DNA of 64,000 nucleotides from Marinobacter vinifirmus (GTDB lineage Bacteria > Pseudomonadota > Gammaproteobacteria > Pseudomonadales > Oleiphilaceae), in the NCBI RefSeq assembly GCF_002258215.1, contig NZ_NEFY01000009.1, forward strand, positions 1-64,000, written 5' to 3'. Made by a program: the position numbers and the translations under genes. The notes under the pieces were generated by a model. It searched no databases, was not told the DNA's origin, and saw only the letters and a list, made by a program, of their open reading frames with translations. This document shows, piece after piece, positions 33,284 through 42,956 of the stretch. Positions within the stretch are counted from its first letter, which is position 1, and each line of letters begins with the position of its first letter.

Positions 33284-34618
33284 ATGAACAAGAAAGCGCT
33301 TCTGGCTGAACTTGAGCTGGCTCGCAGCCGGACAGAACAGCTGATTGTTACTTTGCCTGAAGATAAACTGGATGTGCCTTACCACCCGGGTGTGAACCCA
33401 CCGCTCTGGGAAATGGGCCACTCAGCGTTCTTCTACGAGGTCTTTGTCTTTAACCTGCTGGACGGCACGCCCAGCTATGATCCTTCCATGGATGACCTGT
33501 GGGACTCTTTCCATGTCGATCACAAAGACCGTTGGAGTCGGGATCTGTTTCCGGGCCGGGAAGAAACTCTCAAGTATTTCAACACCATCTACGACCGGGT
33601 TGCCGAACGCATCAAGGGTCGGGAACTGACCGATAAAGAGCTGTATCTCTACCGCTACGCCATTTATCACCAGAACATGCACATCGAGTCGCTGATCTGG
33701 TGCCGGCAGACGGTGGGTTATCCGGCGCCGGTGGATTACAAGGGCGATCGGCCGGCTCCGGGCGAGCCGGTGAGCGGTGATGCGCAGATTCCGGCCGGGC
33801 GTTGGGTGATCGGGATGCCGGGTGAGTCTGAACAGTATGCGACCGAAGACTTTGCGTTTGATGCCGAGAAGCCACGTTTTGAGGTGGAGCTGCCGGCGTT
33901 TGCGATCAGTCGTACCCTGGTGAGTAACCGGGAGTTTCAGGCGTTTGTTGAGGACGATGGCTACAAGCGCCCGGAGCTTTGGTCGTTCGGGGGCCGGAAG
34001 TGGCTGGATACGGAGGTGGATGTGGCGTTGGTGCACGGGGTTACGGAACCCCGGATGGCGGTGCCACGGCATCCGCTGTATTGGCGCTGGCATGAAGGGC
34101 ACTGGCAGGAGCGGGTGTTTGACCAGTGGCTGCCGCTGGAGCCGGATGCGCCGGTCACCCATGTGACGTATTGGGAAGCGGAGGCGTTCTGTACATGGGC
34201 CGGGCGGCGGTTGCCGACGGAGTATGAGTGGGAGGTGGCGGCGCTGGGTAACAAGCCCGGTGAGCCTTTCCGTCGGTATCCCTGGGGCAACGAGCTGCCA
34301 GGTGCATCGCGGGCGGATATGGACGGCCGGGCCGTGGCCCGTAATCCGGTGTCGGATTATCCGTCAGGAGACAGTCCGTTCGGCTGCCGGCAGATGATTG
34401 GCTCGGTCTGGGAGTGGACCAGCAACGAGTTTCTGCCTTATGACGGCTTCAAGGTGGATATGTATCCGTTCATGTCGACCCTGCAGTTTGCCACTCACAA
34501 GGTGACCAAGGGGGGTAGCTGTGCCACGTCATCCAACCTGGTTCGTGGCACTTACCGGCAGGCGTACCTGCCGTTCCGCGGTGATGTTTATACCGGGTTC
34601 CGCACCTGCGCGGTCTGA
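33284..34618 (+). CDS. EgtB/SenA-like nonheme-iron sulfoxide synthase family protein
   Basis: 444 residues. The N-terminal DinB-like domain (1-145) carries the three iron-binding His of EgtB: His46 (MGHSAFF) and His129/His133 (YHQNMHIE). The C-terminal formylglycine-generating-enzyme-type domain (from about 170) has PAGRWVIGMPG, TWAGRRLPTEYEWEVAAL, YPWGNELPG, IGSVWEWTSNEF and the end VYTGFRTCAV. EgtB joins cysteine or glutamylcysteine to hercynine in ergothioneine synthesis; SenA makes the selenium analogue. No egtD, egtC, senB or similar gene is adjacent, so the actual substrate is open. Its 3' end overlaps the convergent antiporter gene by 31 bases. Confidence 0.85.
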   Translation: MNKKALLAELELARSRTEQLIVTLPEDKLDVPYHPGVNPPLWEMGHSAFFYEVFVFNLLDGTPSYDPSMDDLWDSFHVDHKDRWSRDLFPGREETLKYFNTIYDRVAERIKGRELTDKELYLYRYAIYHQNMHIESLIWCRQTVGYPAPVDYKGDRPAPGEPVSGDAQIPAGRWVIGMPGESEQYATEDFAFDAEKPRFEVELPAFAISRTLVSNREFQAFVEDDGYKRPELWSFGGRKWLDTEVDVALVHGVTEPRMAVPRHPLYWRWHEGHWQERVFDQWLPLEPDAPVTHVTYWEAEAFCTWAGRRLPTEYEWEVAALGNKPGEPFRRYPWGNELPGASRADMDGRAVARNPVSDYPSGDSPFGCRQMIGSVWEWTSNEFLPYDGFKVDMYPFMSTLQFATHKVTKGGSCATSSNLVRGTYRQAYLPFRGDVYTGFRTCAV

Positions 34619-36159
34619 AGCCCTGATTTGTCCATGAGGTGGCTGGCGAGGGCTACGCCGGTCTCGCTCATGGTGAGGTAGGCTTCGTCTGCGCCGGCGA
34701 TGCGGATTTTCTCGGCTTCGTCGGCGTACATGGTGTGGGCCACGATATAGCCTTCAAAACCGAGCTTGCGCAGCATCCGGGCGGCGATGAGCTTGCCTTC
34801 AATATCATTCATCGCCAGCACCACCGACTGCAGCGCAGGCATATGCAGGCCCTGCCAGAAGGTGTTGTCTTCGGCATCGGCAAAGACCACGTTCCGGCCT
34901 TCCTGCTGGTGCTTTTCCATTTTCGCCGGGTCGGAGTCCAGGCCCATGATTTTGGGTTCGTGGGGTTGAAGCCAGTCGTACGTGGCGGTGCCGGTGCGGC
35001 CCATACCCATCACCAGTACGCGGGTATCGCCCAGGGAAATCGGCTGTTCGTCCGGGTGTCGTTTCTTGCTCTCGAAGCGGACGATGCGTGGTGCCAGCTT
35101 TTCGAACAGGCTGTGGGCAAACCGGTTCAGGGGTGCGGAGATCACGAAGGACAGCGACACGGTAATGGCCAGCGGAATCAGCCATTCAGGCAGGGCGATG
35201 CTGGCGACAATCAGGCCGAATTCGCTGTAGTTGGTCAGCGACAGGGAGGTCAGGAAACTGCTGCGGGCACGCAGGCGGAAGCCCAGCAGCAGGAAGTAAA
35301 ACAGTATGCCTTTGAGTGGCAGCAGCAGGGCAGCGACGACGGCAAAGATCAGTGCCTGCTGGTCTGGCAGGCCGCCAATGCCGATCTGCAGGAAGAAGCC
35401 CACCAGGAAGATTTCCTTCACGCTCCACAGCGACTTGGCCAGTTCCTGGGAACGGGGATGGTTGGCCAGCATGGCACCGAACACCAGGGCGCCCAGTTCC
35501 GAACTCAGGCCCACCGCCTCGAAGCCCAGGCCACCGACCACCAGGGCCAGCAGTAATCCCAGCAGCACCAGCAGTTCGTCATGGCCGCTGGCATCCAGCA
35601 GTTTGTAGAGCAGGGGCCGTAGCAGGGGCAGGCCAAAGACAATCAGCGCCCACTCGGAAGGGGTTTTGCCGGCGGCCAGGCTCATCACCACCAGGGCGAT
35701 CAGGTCCTGCATGATCAATATGCCGATGGCTACTCTACCGTGGAACGCCCGCAGTTCCCGCTTGCTTTCCAGTACCTTGGCCGCCAGCACGGTGCTGGAG
35801 AAGGACAGTGCGATGGCGAGCATCAGGGCGGTGGTCCAGTCCAGGTCGAACAGCAGGTACAGGCCGGGGGCAAACACCACGCAGGTAATGGCAAAGTGCA
35901 GCAGGCTGCCGCCGATCACTTCAGGGCTGATGATGGAGCGCAGCTTGAGTTTCAGGCCAACGGTAAACAACAGCAGCAGAACACCCAGGTGGGCGATGTG
36001 AGCCAACACATCGGTGGGCTCAGCGGTAATGCTGGTGTTGGCGGCCAGGCCGCTGAGCACAAAGCCCGCGGCCAGGTAACCGACGAGTGGCGGCAGGCCG
36101 ATGCCTTTAACAAGCAGGCCGATAACAAAGGCGAAACTGATCCAGATGGCTTCAGGCAT
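34588..36159 (-). CDS. CPA2 cation:proton antiporter with TrkA-N domain (YbaL/Kef-like)
   Basis: 523 residues. About 12 membrane helices (for example GLPPLVGYLAAGFVLSG, ALSFSSTVLAAKVLE and the TNYSEFGLIVASIALP segment), then a cytosolic Rossmann RCK domain (VLVMGMGRTGTATYDWL, LDSDPAKMEKHQQ, VVLAMNDIEGKLIAARML). Exchanges K+ or Na+ for protons, with nucleotide or glutathione gating known for KefB/C; no KefF/G ancillary gene is present. The final codons overlap the EgtB-like gene on the other strand. Single gene. Confidence 0.9.
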   Translation of the reverse strand: MPEAIWISFAFVIGLLVKGIGLPPLVGYLAAGFVLSGLAANTSITAEPTDVLAHIAHLGVLLLLFTVGLKLKLRSIISPEVIGGSLLHFAITCVVFAPGLYLLFDLDWTTALMLAIALSFSSTVLAAKVLESKRELRAFHGRVAIGILIMQDLIALVVMSLAAGKTPSEWALIVFGLPLLRPLLYKLLDASGHDELLVLLGLLLALVVGGLGFEAVGLSSELGALVFGAMLANHPRSQELAKSLWSVKEIFLVGFFLQIGIGGLPDQQALIFAVVAALLLPLKGILFYFLLLGFRLRARSSFLTSLSLTNYSEFGLIVASIALPEWLIPLAITVSLSFVISAPLNRFAHSLFEKLAPRIVRFESKKRHPDEQPISLGDTRVLVMGMGRTGTATYDWLQPHEPKIMGLDSDPAKMEKHQQEGRNVVFADAEDNTFWQGLHMPALQSVVLAMNDIEGKLIAARMLRKLGFEGYIVAHTMYADEAEKIRIAGADEAYLTMSETGVALASHLMDKSGLQTAQVRNPV

Positions 36160-36234
36160 GGCGCGTTCTTTTGACGGGAAAACAGGCCCGAAACCTTACC
36201 GTTTTTTTAACCGTAAATGTAGTGGCCGTTGGTG

Positions 36235-37170
36235 TCAGGGCTGCTGCTCTGCAAGAAACCGCCGGAACAGTTCTGCAGACCGCTCCGGGGCCTCCACCAT
36301 CGGAGCGTGGCCGATGTCATCCAGAATGGCTTTGCGGGCATCGGGGATGGCCTCAACGAAGACGTCGGCGTTGCGGTAGTCGATCACCCGGTCCAGCTTG
36401 CCCCACACCACCAGGACCGGCGCCTGGATGTTGGTGATGGCATTACGGAAATCCGGCTCAAAGCCGGTGTCGCGGATGGCGGCAAAGATGACTTCGTTGA
36501 CTTCCCGGTTGGCGATGGCCTTTTCTTCCATTACGTCGAAAATCGGCCAGGGAACGAACGGGCGCTTCTCCAGGGCGAAATCCAGCAGCTTGTCGAAGTC
36601 CCCTTCCTGCTTGGGGATCAGCGGGTTGTCGCCTTCCAGGACCAGGTCGACCAGTTCGCTCTCGAATTCGAAGATGCCTGCCGGGTCAAACAGCACCGCC
36701 GTTTGTACCTGGTCGGGATGGGTTGCGGAATAGAGCGCGGTGATGGCGCCGCCCATGGAGTTGCCCATCATGTGGAACCGCTCCACGCCCAGCTTCGCCA
36801 GCGCCTGGTTCAGGTAGCCCACCTGGTCTTCAAAGCGGTAGCCGATGTCCATGGGTTTGCTGCTGTCGCCATGGCCGGGCAGGTCGAAGGCGTAGATGTT
36901 GAACTCGCCTTCGAATTCCTTCGCCAGCCGGGTCCAGTTGTCTTTATTGGCACCGAAGCCGTGAATCAGAACCAGTGTGTCGCCGTCCACCGGCTCTTTG
37001 CTGCGCAGATAGGTGATATCCAGTTCCCCGACCGCGACCTGTTCGGTTTCAAGCCCGGCGCTGGAGCGCTCCCAGCCAATGGCACTGTCGTAGATGCCCT
37101 GTTTCGAGCAGGCGCTGATCAGAAGGGTGGTGGCGAGCAACAGAACAAGGTTGAGTGCGTTACGGGGCAC
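36235..37170 (-). CDS. Alpha/beta-hydrolase lipoprotein
   Basis: 311 residues starting with GTG at 37170, which has AAGGAG directly upstream. Reading from an upstream ATG-like codon at 37236 would destroy the signal peptide. Lipobox TLLISAC anchors it to the envelope. Hydrolase fold: LVLIHGFGANKDNW (oxyanion), FDLPGHGDSS, nucleophile elbow MMGNSMGG, acid in VVWGKLDRVIDY and His in LDDIGHAPMVE. Resembles bacterial monoacylglycerol lipase/ABHD6-type esterases, so a membrane or extracellular lipid ester is a likely substrate. Single gene. Confidence 0.85.
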   Translation of the reverse strand: MPRNALNLVLLLATTLLISACSKQGIYDSAIGWERSSAGLETEQVAVGELDITYLRSKEPVDGDTLVLIHGFGANKDNWTRLAKEFEGEFNIYAFDLPGHGDSSKPMDIGYRFEDQVGYLNQALAKLGVERFHMMGNSMGGAITALYSATHPDQVQTAVLFDPAGIFEFESELVDLVLEGDNPLIPKQEGDFDKLLDFALEKRPFVPWPIFDVMEEKAIANREVNEVIFAAIRDTGFEPDFRNAITNIQAPVLVVWGKLDRVIDYRNADVFVEAIPDARKAILDDIGHAPMVEAPERSAELFRRFLAEQQP

Positions 37171-37225
37171 AGTGAACTCCTTTTCATGGTTTCGGGGTTG
37201 ATGGCCTAACACTAACCCATAAAAA

Positions 37226-37246
37226 AGCCCGGTCAATGACCGGGCT
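37226..37246 (-). terminator. Terminator of the purHD operon
   Basis: On the minus strand, a perfect 10-bp stem AGCCCGGTCA/TGACCGGGCT followed by TTTTTT. 28 bases past the purD stop codon. Confidence 0.85.
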
Positions 37247-37274
37247 GACAGCTTTAACGGGCAGAGCCTGAAAC

Positions 37275-38561
37275 TCAGCCTTGCTCCCGGGCAATGGCCC
37301 GGTAGGCAATGTCGTTACGGTAGAACATGCCGTTCCAGCTGATTTTCTTCGCCAGCTCATAGGCCCGTTGCTGGGCTTCGGTCACGCTGTTGCCCAAAGC
37401 GGTGGCACAGAGTACGCGGCCGCCGGCGGTGACAACGTCGTCGCCGTTAAGCTTGGTGCCGGCGTGGAACACTTTCTCGCCTTCGGTTTCACTTTCCGGC
37501 AGGCCAGAGATGACGTCACCCTTGCTGTAGTCGGCAGGGTAGCCGCCGGCAGCCAGCACGATGCCCACAGAGGCGCGGTCGTCCCACTCGGAGTCGCACT
37601 GGTCCAGCTTGCCGTCCACGGCCGCCTGGCACAGCTCAACCATGTCAGACTTCATGCGCAGCATGATCGGCTGGGTTTCCGGGTCGCCGAAGCGGCAGTT
37701 GAACTCGATCACCTTCGGTGCACCGTTGGCATCGATCATCAGGCCGGCATACAGGAAGCCCTTGTAGGGGTGACCTTCAGCCGCCATGCCGTTGACGGTG
37801 GGGTAGATCACCTCGTCCATGATGCGCTGGTGCACATCAGGCGTGACTACCGGGGCCGGAGAATAGGCACCCATGCCGCCGGTGTTGGGGCCGGTGTCGC
37901 CGTCGCCTACCCGCTTGTGGTCCTGGGAGGTAGCCATGGCCAGCACGTTCTTGCCGTCGACCATCACGATGAACGAGGCTTCTTCGCCGTCCAGGAATTC
38001 TTCCACCACCACGCGGCTGCCGGCATCACCGAAGGCATTGCCCGCGAGCATGTCGCGGATGGCGTCTTCGGCTTCTTCCAGGGTCATGGCCACGATCACG
38101 CCTTTACCGGCGGCCAGGCCGTCGGCCTTGACCACGATCGGCGCACCCTTTTCACGCACGTAGGCGAGGGCTTCGTCTACATCGGTGAAGTTGGCGTAGT
38201 CGGCGGTCGGGATCTTCTGGCGGGCCAGGAAGTCCTTGGTGAAGGCCTTGGAGCCTTCCAGCTGGGCTGCACCGGCGCTGGGGCCGAAGATGCGCAGGCC
38301 GCGGGCCTCGAACTTGTCCACCACGCCTGCCACCAGAGGGGCTTCCGGGCCGACGATGGTCAGGCCGACGTTGTTCTGCTCGGCAAAGTTGGCCAGGCCG
38401 TCCAGGTCCATCACGTCCAGGTCGACGTTCTCCAGGTTCGGCTCCCGGGCCGTACCGGCGTTACCCGGTGCCACGAAGACTTTTTCTGCCTGCGGAGACT
38501 GGGCTGCTTTCCACGCCAGGGCGTGTTCGCGCCCGCCACTGCCAATAACCAGAATGTTCAT
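37275..38561 (-). CDS. purD: Phosphoribosylamine--glycine ligase
   Basis: 428 residues. ATP-grasp enzyme for the second step of purine synthesis (phosphoribosylamine plus glycine to GAR). MNILVIGSGGREHALAWK at the N-terminus fixes the start at 38561. ATP-grasp motifs: PIVVKADGLAAGKGV, VEEFLDGEEASF, GMGAYSPAP and IEFNCRFGDPETQ. Normal length. Last gene of the purH-purD unit, 22 bases after purH. Confidence 0.96.
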   Translation of the reverse strand: MNILVIGSGGREHALAWKAAQSPQAEKVFVAPGNAGTAREPNLENVDLDVMDLDGLANFAEQNNVGLTIVGPEAPLVAGVVDKFEARGLRIFGPSAGAAQLEGSKAFTKDFLARQKIPTADYANFTDVDEALAYVREKGAPIVVKADGLAAGKGVIVAMTLEEAEDAIRDMLAGNAFGDAGSRVVVEEFLDGEEASFIVMVDGKNVLAMATSQDHKRVGDGDTGPNTGGMGAYSPAPVVTPDVHQRIMDEVIYPTVNGMAAEGHPYKGFLYAGLMIDANGAPKVIEFNCRFGDPETQPIMLRMKSDMVELCQAAVDGKLDQCDSEWDDRASVGIVLAAGGYPADYSKGDVISGLPESETEGEKVFHAGTKLNGDDVVTAGGRVLCATALGNSVTEAQQRAYELAKKISWNGMFYRNDIAYRAIAREQG

Positions 38562-38583
38562 GTGCTGCTCCTGAATACGTTGA

Positions 38584-40164
38584 TCAGTGACGGAAATGGC
38601 GCATGCCGGTGAAGACCATGGCAATGCCATGCTCGTTGGCGGCGTCGATCACTTCCTGGTCGCGCATGGAACCGCCCGGCTGGATCACTGCGGTGATACC
38701 GGCAGCGGCAGCCGCATCGATGCCGTCGCGGAACGGGAAGAAAGCATCGGAGGCCATCACCGAACCCTTCACTTCCAGGTTTTCATCGGCGGCTTTGATA
38801 CCGGCAATCTTCGCACTGTAGACGCGGCTCATCTGGCCTGCGCCCACACCGATGGTGCGGCCCGCCCTGGCGTAGACGATGGCGTTGGATTTCACGTACT
38901 TGGCTACTTCCCAGGCGAACAGCAGGTCGTTCAGCTCTTCTTCGGTGGGCTGGCGCTCGGTAACCACTTTCACGTCTTCCATAGCGACCATGCCCAGGTC
39001 ACGGTCCTGCACCAGCAGGCCGCCGGTTACGCGCTTGTAGTCCATGGTCTGGGCGCGCTCGCCGCCAAATTCGCCGCAGGCCAGAAGGCGTACGTTCTTC
39101 TTGGCAGCAACAATCTCGACCGCTTCCGGAGCCACGCTCGGGGCAATAATGACTTCCACAAACTGGCGATCCACGATGGCCTTGGCGGTAGTGGCATCCA
39201 GTTCCCGGTTAAAGGCGATGATGCCGCCAAAGGCGGACGTGGGGTCGGTGGCAAAGGCCAGGTCGTAGGCCTGCAGGATGTCGGCACCGATGGCTACACC
39301 ACAGGGGTTGGCGTGCTTGACGATGACACAGGCCGGGTCTGCGAACGGTTTGACGCACTCCAGCGCAGCATCGGTGTCGGCCACGTTGTTGTAGCTCAGT
39401 TCCTTGCCCTGCAACTGCTTGGCGGTGGCCACGCAGGCTTCTTTCGGGTTGCGCTCGGCGTAGAAGGCAGCGCGCTGGTGCGGGTTCTCACCGTAACGCA
39501 TGTCCTGAACCTTCACGAACTGGGCGTTGAAGGTGCGGGGGAAGTCGGCGTTGTCGTTGTCCGGGGTGCGGCCGCCCAGGTAGTTGGCAATGGCACCGTC
39601 GTAACCGGCGGTGTGCTCGAAGGCTTTTACTGCCAGGTCGAAGCGGGTGCTGTAGGTGAGCTGGCCGTCGTTACTGTCCAGTTCTTTCAGAACCCGGCTG
39701 TAGTCGGAAGCGTTCACCACGATGGCGACATCGTTGTGGTTCTTGGCGGCGGCGCGAACCATGGTTGGGCCGCCGATGTCGATGTTTTCGATGGCAGTGG
39801 CCAGGTCGCAGTCCGGGTTGGCAACGGTCTCTTCGAACGGATACAGGTTCACCACCACCATGTCGATGGGGTTGATGCCGTGTTCGCCCATGATGGCATC
39901 ATCAGTGCCGCGACGGCCCAGAATGCCACCGTGAATCTTCGGGTGCAGGGTTTTTACCCGGCCATCCATCATCTCGGGAAAACCGGTGTAGTCGGACACT
40001 TCGGTGACCGGTACGTTGTTTTCCTGAAGCAGGCGGAAGGTACCGCCGGTGGACAGCAGTTCAACGCCGCGTTCAGTCAGGGCTCGGCCGAAATCGACGA
40101 TGCCGGTTTTATCACTTACGCTGATCAGGGCGCGACGGACGGGGGTGTTTGCCTGGTTTGCCAT
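38584..40164 (-). CDS. purH: Bifunctional AICAR transformylase/IMP cyclohydrolase
   Basis: 526 residues, full length. The IMP cyclohydrolase domain (about 1-200) has [23 protein letters not shown] and [18 protein letters not shown]. The AICAR transformylase domain (200-526) has [23 protein letters not shown] and the C-terminal [17 protein letters not shown] with the DGID motif. Performs the last two steps of IMP synthesis. Follows fis by 23 bases on the same strand, the common gammaproteobacterial fis-purH-purD order. Confidence 0.97.
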   Translation of the reverse strand: MANQANTPVRRALISVSDKTGIVDFGRALTERGVELLSTGGTFRLLQENNVPVTEVSDYTGFPEMMDGRVKTLHPKIHGGILGRRGTDDAIMGEHGINPIDMVVVNLYPFEETVANPDCDLATAIENIDIGGPTMVRAAAKNHNDVAIVVNASDYSRVLKELDSNDGQLTYSTRFDLAVKAFEHTAGYDGAIANYLGGRTPDNDNADFPRTFNAQFVKVQDMRYGENPHQRAAFYAERNPKEACVATAKQLQGKELSYNNVADTDAALECVKPFADPACVIVKHANPCGVAIGADILQAYDLAFATDPTSAFGGIIAFNRELDATTAKAIVDRQFVEVIIAPSVAPEAVEIVAAKKNVRLLACGEFGGERAQTMDYKRVTGGLLVQDRDLGMVAMEDVKVVTERQPTEEELNDLLFAWEVAKYVKSNAIVYARAGRTIGVGAGQMSRVYSAKIAGIKAADENLEVKGSVMASDAFFPFRDGIDAAAAAGITAVIQPGGSMRDQEVIDAANEHGIAMVFTGMRHFRH

Positions 40165-40187
40165 GGTGACTGCCTTCCTTTATCAGA

Positions 40188-40505
40188 TTAAAGCAGACCG
40201 TACTGCTTGAGTTTCTTGCGCAGGGTGCCGCGGTTCAGGCCAAGCATGGTGGAGGCCTTGGTCTGGTTGTTGCGGGTGTACTTCATTACCTGCTCCAGCA
40301 GGGGCGCTTCCACTTCTGACAGCACCAGCTGGTACACGTCAGAAACCGGTGCGCCGTCCAGCTGCGTGAAGTAGTTTTTCAGGGCCACTTCCACGCTGTC
40401 ACGCAGGGTGACACTGTTGCCGCTATTATTTACCGTGTGCAACTGATGGACATCATCGTTGGCCGGGGTGCCCAGGTTGTCGTTTGCCAAAGTCTCAGCG
40501 GTCAT
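40188..40505 (-). CDS. fis: Nucleoid protein Fis
   Basis: 105 residues. The C-terminal half is typical Fis ([20 protein letters not shown], then [16 protein letters not shown]), with the HTH at the end. The N-terminal ~35 residues are variable and Asn-rich. DNA-bending protein that activates rRNA promoters and shapes the nucleoid. Its ATG overlaps the dusB stop (ATGA), the conserved dusB-fis arrangement, so expression follows dusB. Confidence 0.95.
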   Translation of the reverse strand: MTAETLANDNLGTPANDDVHQLHTVNNSGNSVTLRDSVEVALKNYFTQLDGAPVSDVYQLVLSEVEAPLLEQVMKYTRNNQTKASTMLGLNRGTLRKKLKQYGLL

Positions 40506-41518
40506 GCTGCGAATACCTCTCCATTTCGTAAGCCTGCAAAGTACTGTTCGATGCTGTCTTTCTGCTCCAGCGCATCTTCGATGCCGTTGAAGCGTGTTCG
40601 GAACTGTTTGTTCTCGTCGTGGGACTGCAGATACCAGCCCACATGCTTTCTGGCGATACGCACACCCATTTTCTCGCCGTAGAAGCTGTGCAGTTCGGCC
40701 AGGTGCTCCGACAGAATCTGCTCGACTTCATCCAGCGGTGGCTCAGCCAGGTGTGTGCCGGTTTCCAGGTAGTGCAGAATCTCCCGGAAGATCCATGGCC
40801 GGCCCTGTGCCCCACGGCCAATCAGCAGGCCGTCTGCGCCGGTGTGCGCGAGCACCTGCCGGGCTTTTTCCGGCGTGGTGATGTCGCCGTTGGCGAACAC
40901 CGGAATACCCACGCTGGCTTTTACCGCAGCGATGGTGTCGTATTCGGCGTTTCCGTTGTATTTGTCTGCCCGGGTGCGGCCGTGCACTGCCAGTGCCTGG
41001 ATGCCGGCGTCTTCGGCCATGCGGGCGATCACCGGTGCGTTGCGGTTGTCCCGGTCCCAGCCGGTGCGCATTTTCAGGGTGACCGGTATATCCACGGCGG
41101 CCACAACGGCCTCGAGGATTGCCCGCACCAGTTTTTCATCTTTCATCAGGGCAGAACCGGCGGCCTTGTTACAGACCTTCTTGGCCGGGCAGCCCATGTT
41201 GATGTCGATGATCTGGGCACCAAACTCGGCATTTTGCCGGGCGGCATCCGCCAGCATCTCAGGGTCGCCGCCGGCGATCTGTACCGAGCGGGGTTCCGGT
41301 TCACCCTGATGGTTCAGGCGGGTGCGCGATTTGCGCGTATGCCAGAGCTTGCTGTCTGCTATGACCATTTCCGATACCGCCAGACCAGCTCCCATTCGGC
41401 GGCAAAGCTGCCGGAAAGGGCGATCCGTTACGCCGGCCATGGGCGCAACAATAAGCGGGTTGGGCAGGGTGTACGGCCCGATTTTTGCCGTTGGCAGCAT
41501 GATCTGAGTCCGTGTCAC
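40502..41518 (-). CDS. dusB: tRNA-dihydrouridine synthase B
   Basis: 338 residues from the GTG at 41518; an ATG at 41500 ([10 protein letters not shown]) is an equally possible start and neither has a strong ribosome site. FMN-dependent reduction of uridine in tRNA. Signatures: [33 protein letters not shown] with catalytic Cys in the MGCPxxxV motif, [23 protein letters not shown]-like [10 protein letters not shown] and [11 protein letters not shown]. First gene of dusB-fis, preceded by two RNA hairpins (41541-41598). Confidence 0.95.
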   Translation of the reverse strand: MTRTQIMLPTAKIGPYTLPNPLIVAPMAGVTDRPFRQLCRRMGAGLAVSEMVIADSKLWHTRKSRTRLNHQGEPEPRSVQIAGGDPEMLADAARQNAEFGAQIIDINMGCPAKKVCNKAAGSALMKDEKLVRAILEAVVAAVDIPVTLKMRTGWDRDNRNAPVIARMAEDAGIQALAVHGRTRADKYNGNAEYDTIAAVKASVGIPVFANGDITTPEKARQVLAHTGADGLLIGRGAQGRPWIFREILHYLETGTHLAEPPLDEVEQILSEHLAELHSFYGEKMGVRIARKHVGWYLQSHDENKQFRTRFNGIEDALEQKDSIEQYFAGLRNGEVFAA

Positions 41519-41540
41519 AGCGGGTTAAGCAAGGTTCGGT

Positions 41541-41598
41541 GGAGCGGTTGGTTAATTTCTGACCGCTCCGGTCTCCGAAGGGCGGTAATGATACCGCC
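41541..41598 (-). other. Two hairpins in the dusB-fis leader
   Basis: GGCGGTA-ATGA-TACCGCC (41581-41598) and GGAGCGGT/ACCGCTCC (41541-41569, 13-base loop) lie 23 to 80 bases upstream of dusB. No T-run follows either. They could be leader structure or residual readthrough control; the 193-base gap holds no gene. An A/T-rich imperfect stem at 41622-41657 may end the DUF3426 transcript. Confidence 0.4.
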
Positions 41599-41711
41599 GG
41601 GGGCACATCGATTGAAGGGGCGAAAGCAGGAAAAAATTGATTATTTTTCGTGCTTTCTGGTTGACTTTTGCGCTGTCAACTGTGCGTCGGCATGGCGGTT
41701 GTCCGGCGCTG

Positions 41712-42872
41712 TCAGGGGGATGCCGGCCGGAAACCCAGATTGTAGTTAACCGCGTCGCGGCCCGGGTCGCGAATGCTGATGGCGATGCGAACCGGAGTTT
41801 CTACCGGCATGGCATCCAGCCCGGTGGCTTCGCCGGCCAGGTATTCATCGGGGGAAAACACACTCTGGGCCACCACGTCGCCGTTAAGGTTCGAGAAGGT
41901 CAGGGCGATGGCCGGGAACGGCTGTTCAAAGCCTGCCCGGTTGAGGATAACCGCATCGACAATCAGCTGGGTACGGTTTTCCGGATCGGTGCGTACCACC
42001 AGCTTCCGGCTCTGGATGGCGTCGACATCCACCAGGGGCTTGAGCTGGCAGCCGGCAAGTTCACAGCCTTTCTCGTAGAACGGGCGCAACTGGGGGATGG
42101 CAGACAGCCGGTCAAACTGGAACCAGGTAACCTGGGCCACCAGAACGCCAATCAGCACCAGCACCACCAATGCCCAGAGGGCTGTGCGCAGGCCGCCACG
42201 GCCACCATCCACGGATACCGGATCGCGGCGCAGGTCCTGGTAAAGGTTGTCCGGCTGGAACGGTTTGGCGGGGCGGCTGGTGGCAGGATCGCCCACCCGG
42301 TCGTCATCGGCGGTCAGGGGCGGTTCGTCATCGGCCCGGGGTTGCGCCGGTTCGGGCTCCGGCTCAACTTTCAGAAGTTCAGGTTCAGGTTCAGGTTCAG
42401 GTTCAGGTTCAGGCTCCGGTTCGGTTTCAGGCTTGCCTTCCTGCCCGGGCTCCACCTCTTCAAGCATGGCTTCTGCCCAGCTTTCGTCTACCTGGTGGTT
42501 GTCGTGATCGTCTGAGTCGTCCCGGAAGCCCGGGGCATCGGGTTCATCCACATCCCGGAAGCTGTCGCTGAGCTCGTCCTCATCGAAGGTGAGCTTGCTG
42601 CCGGCGTAGCGGCCTTCAGTGGCGTCTTCTTCGGGGTTGTCGGCAAACACAAACTCGTCTTCGCCAAAACCGACATCTGCGGGTTCTTGCGGCTTTTCCT
42701 CGGGGGGCGTCGCAATCGTCCCGCTTTCAGTCACCCGGTGTTCCAGGGCGTTGAACACGTTCATGCAGCTGCCGCAACGGACCTTGCCCCCGGCTACGCC
42801 GAGCTGTTCGTCGGTTACCCGGAAACGGGTTTCGCATTGGGGGCACTGGGTCTGCAGGCTGCTCTGGGTCAT
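41712..42872 (-). CDS. Zinc-ribbon DUF3426 membrane protein
   Basis: 386 residues. An N-terminal MJ0042-type zinc ribbon (TQCPQCETRFRV...KVRCGSCMNVFNA) is followed by a long acidic low-complexity region. That region contains a pure Pro-Glu run near 165-180 encoded by six copies of the hexamer TTCAGG (42378-42413, plus-strand view). A single membrane helix (ALVVLVLIGVLVAQVTWF) and a periplasmic DUF3426 domain complete it. The gene is almost always found beside prmA in gammaproteobacteria. Function unknown. The hexamer tract could change length in frame by slippage. Confidence 0.88.
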   Translation of the reverse strand: MTQSSLQTQCPQCETRFRVTDEQLGVAGGKVRCGSCMNVFNALEHRVTESGTIATPPEEKPQEPADVGFGEDEFVFADNPEEDATEGRYAGSKLTFDEDELSDSFRDVDEPDAPGFRDDSDDHDNHQVDESWAEAMLEEVEPGQEGKPETEPEPEPEPEPEPEPELLKVEPEPEPAQPRADDEPPLTADDDRVGDPATSRPAKPFQPDNLYQDLRRDPVSVDGGRGGLRTALWALVVLVLIGVLVAQVTWFQFDRLSAIPQLRPFYEKGCELAGCQLKPLVDVDAIQSRKLVVRTDPENRTQLIVDAVILNRAGFEQPFPAIALTFSNLNGDVVAQSVFSPDEYLAGEATGLDAMPVETPVRIAISIRDPGRDAVNYNLGFRPASP

Positions 42873-42956
42873 GCTTCGGTCCTGAAAGCGGGATCGCTAG
42901 GTCATTGCATTTGGGTCAGTACGAGTCAGGCAGTTTAGTCATAAACGCCTGGGCCG

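Noticed and set aside
33118..33309. Short frames across the first palindromic repeat
   Set aside because: They cover both arms of the inverted repeat and change with the repeat copy. No coding character.
38587..40191. 534-residue frame antisense to purH (and a similar one antisense to purD)
   Set aside because: Mirror frames of GC-rich biased genes. The sense proteins are complete PurH and PurD.
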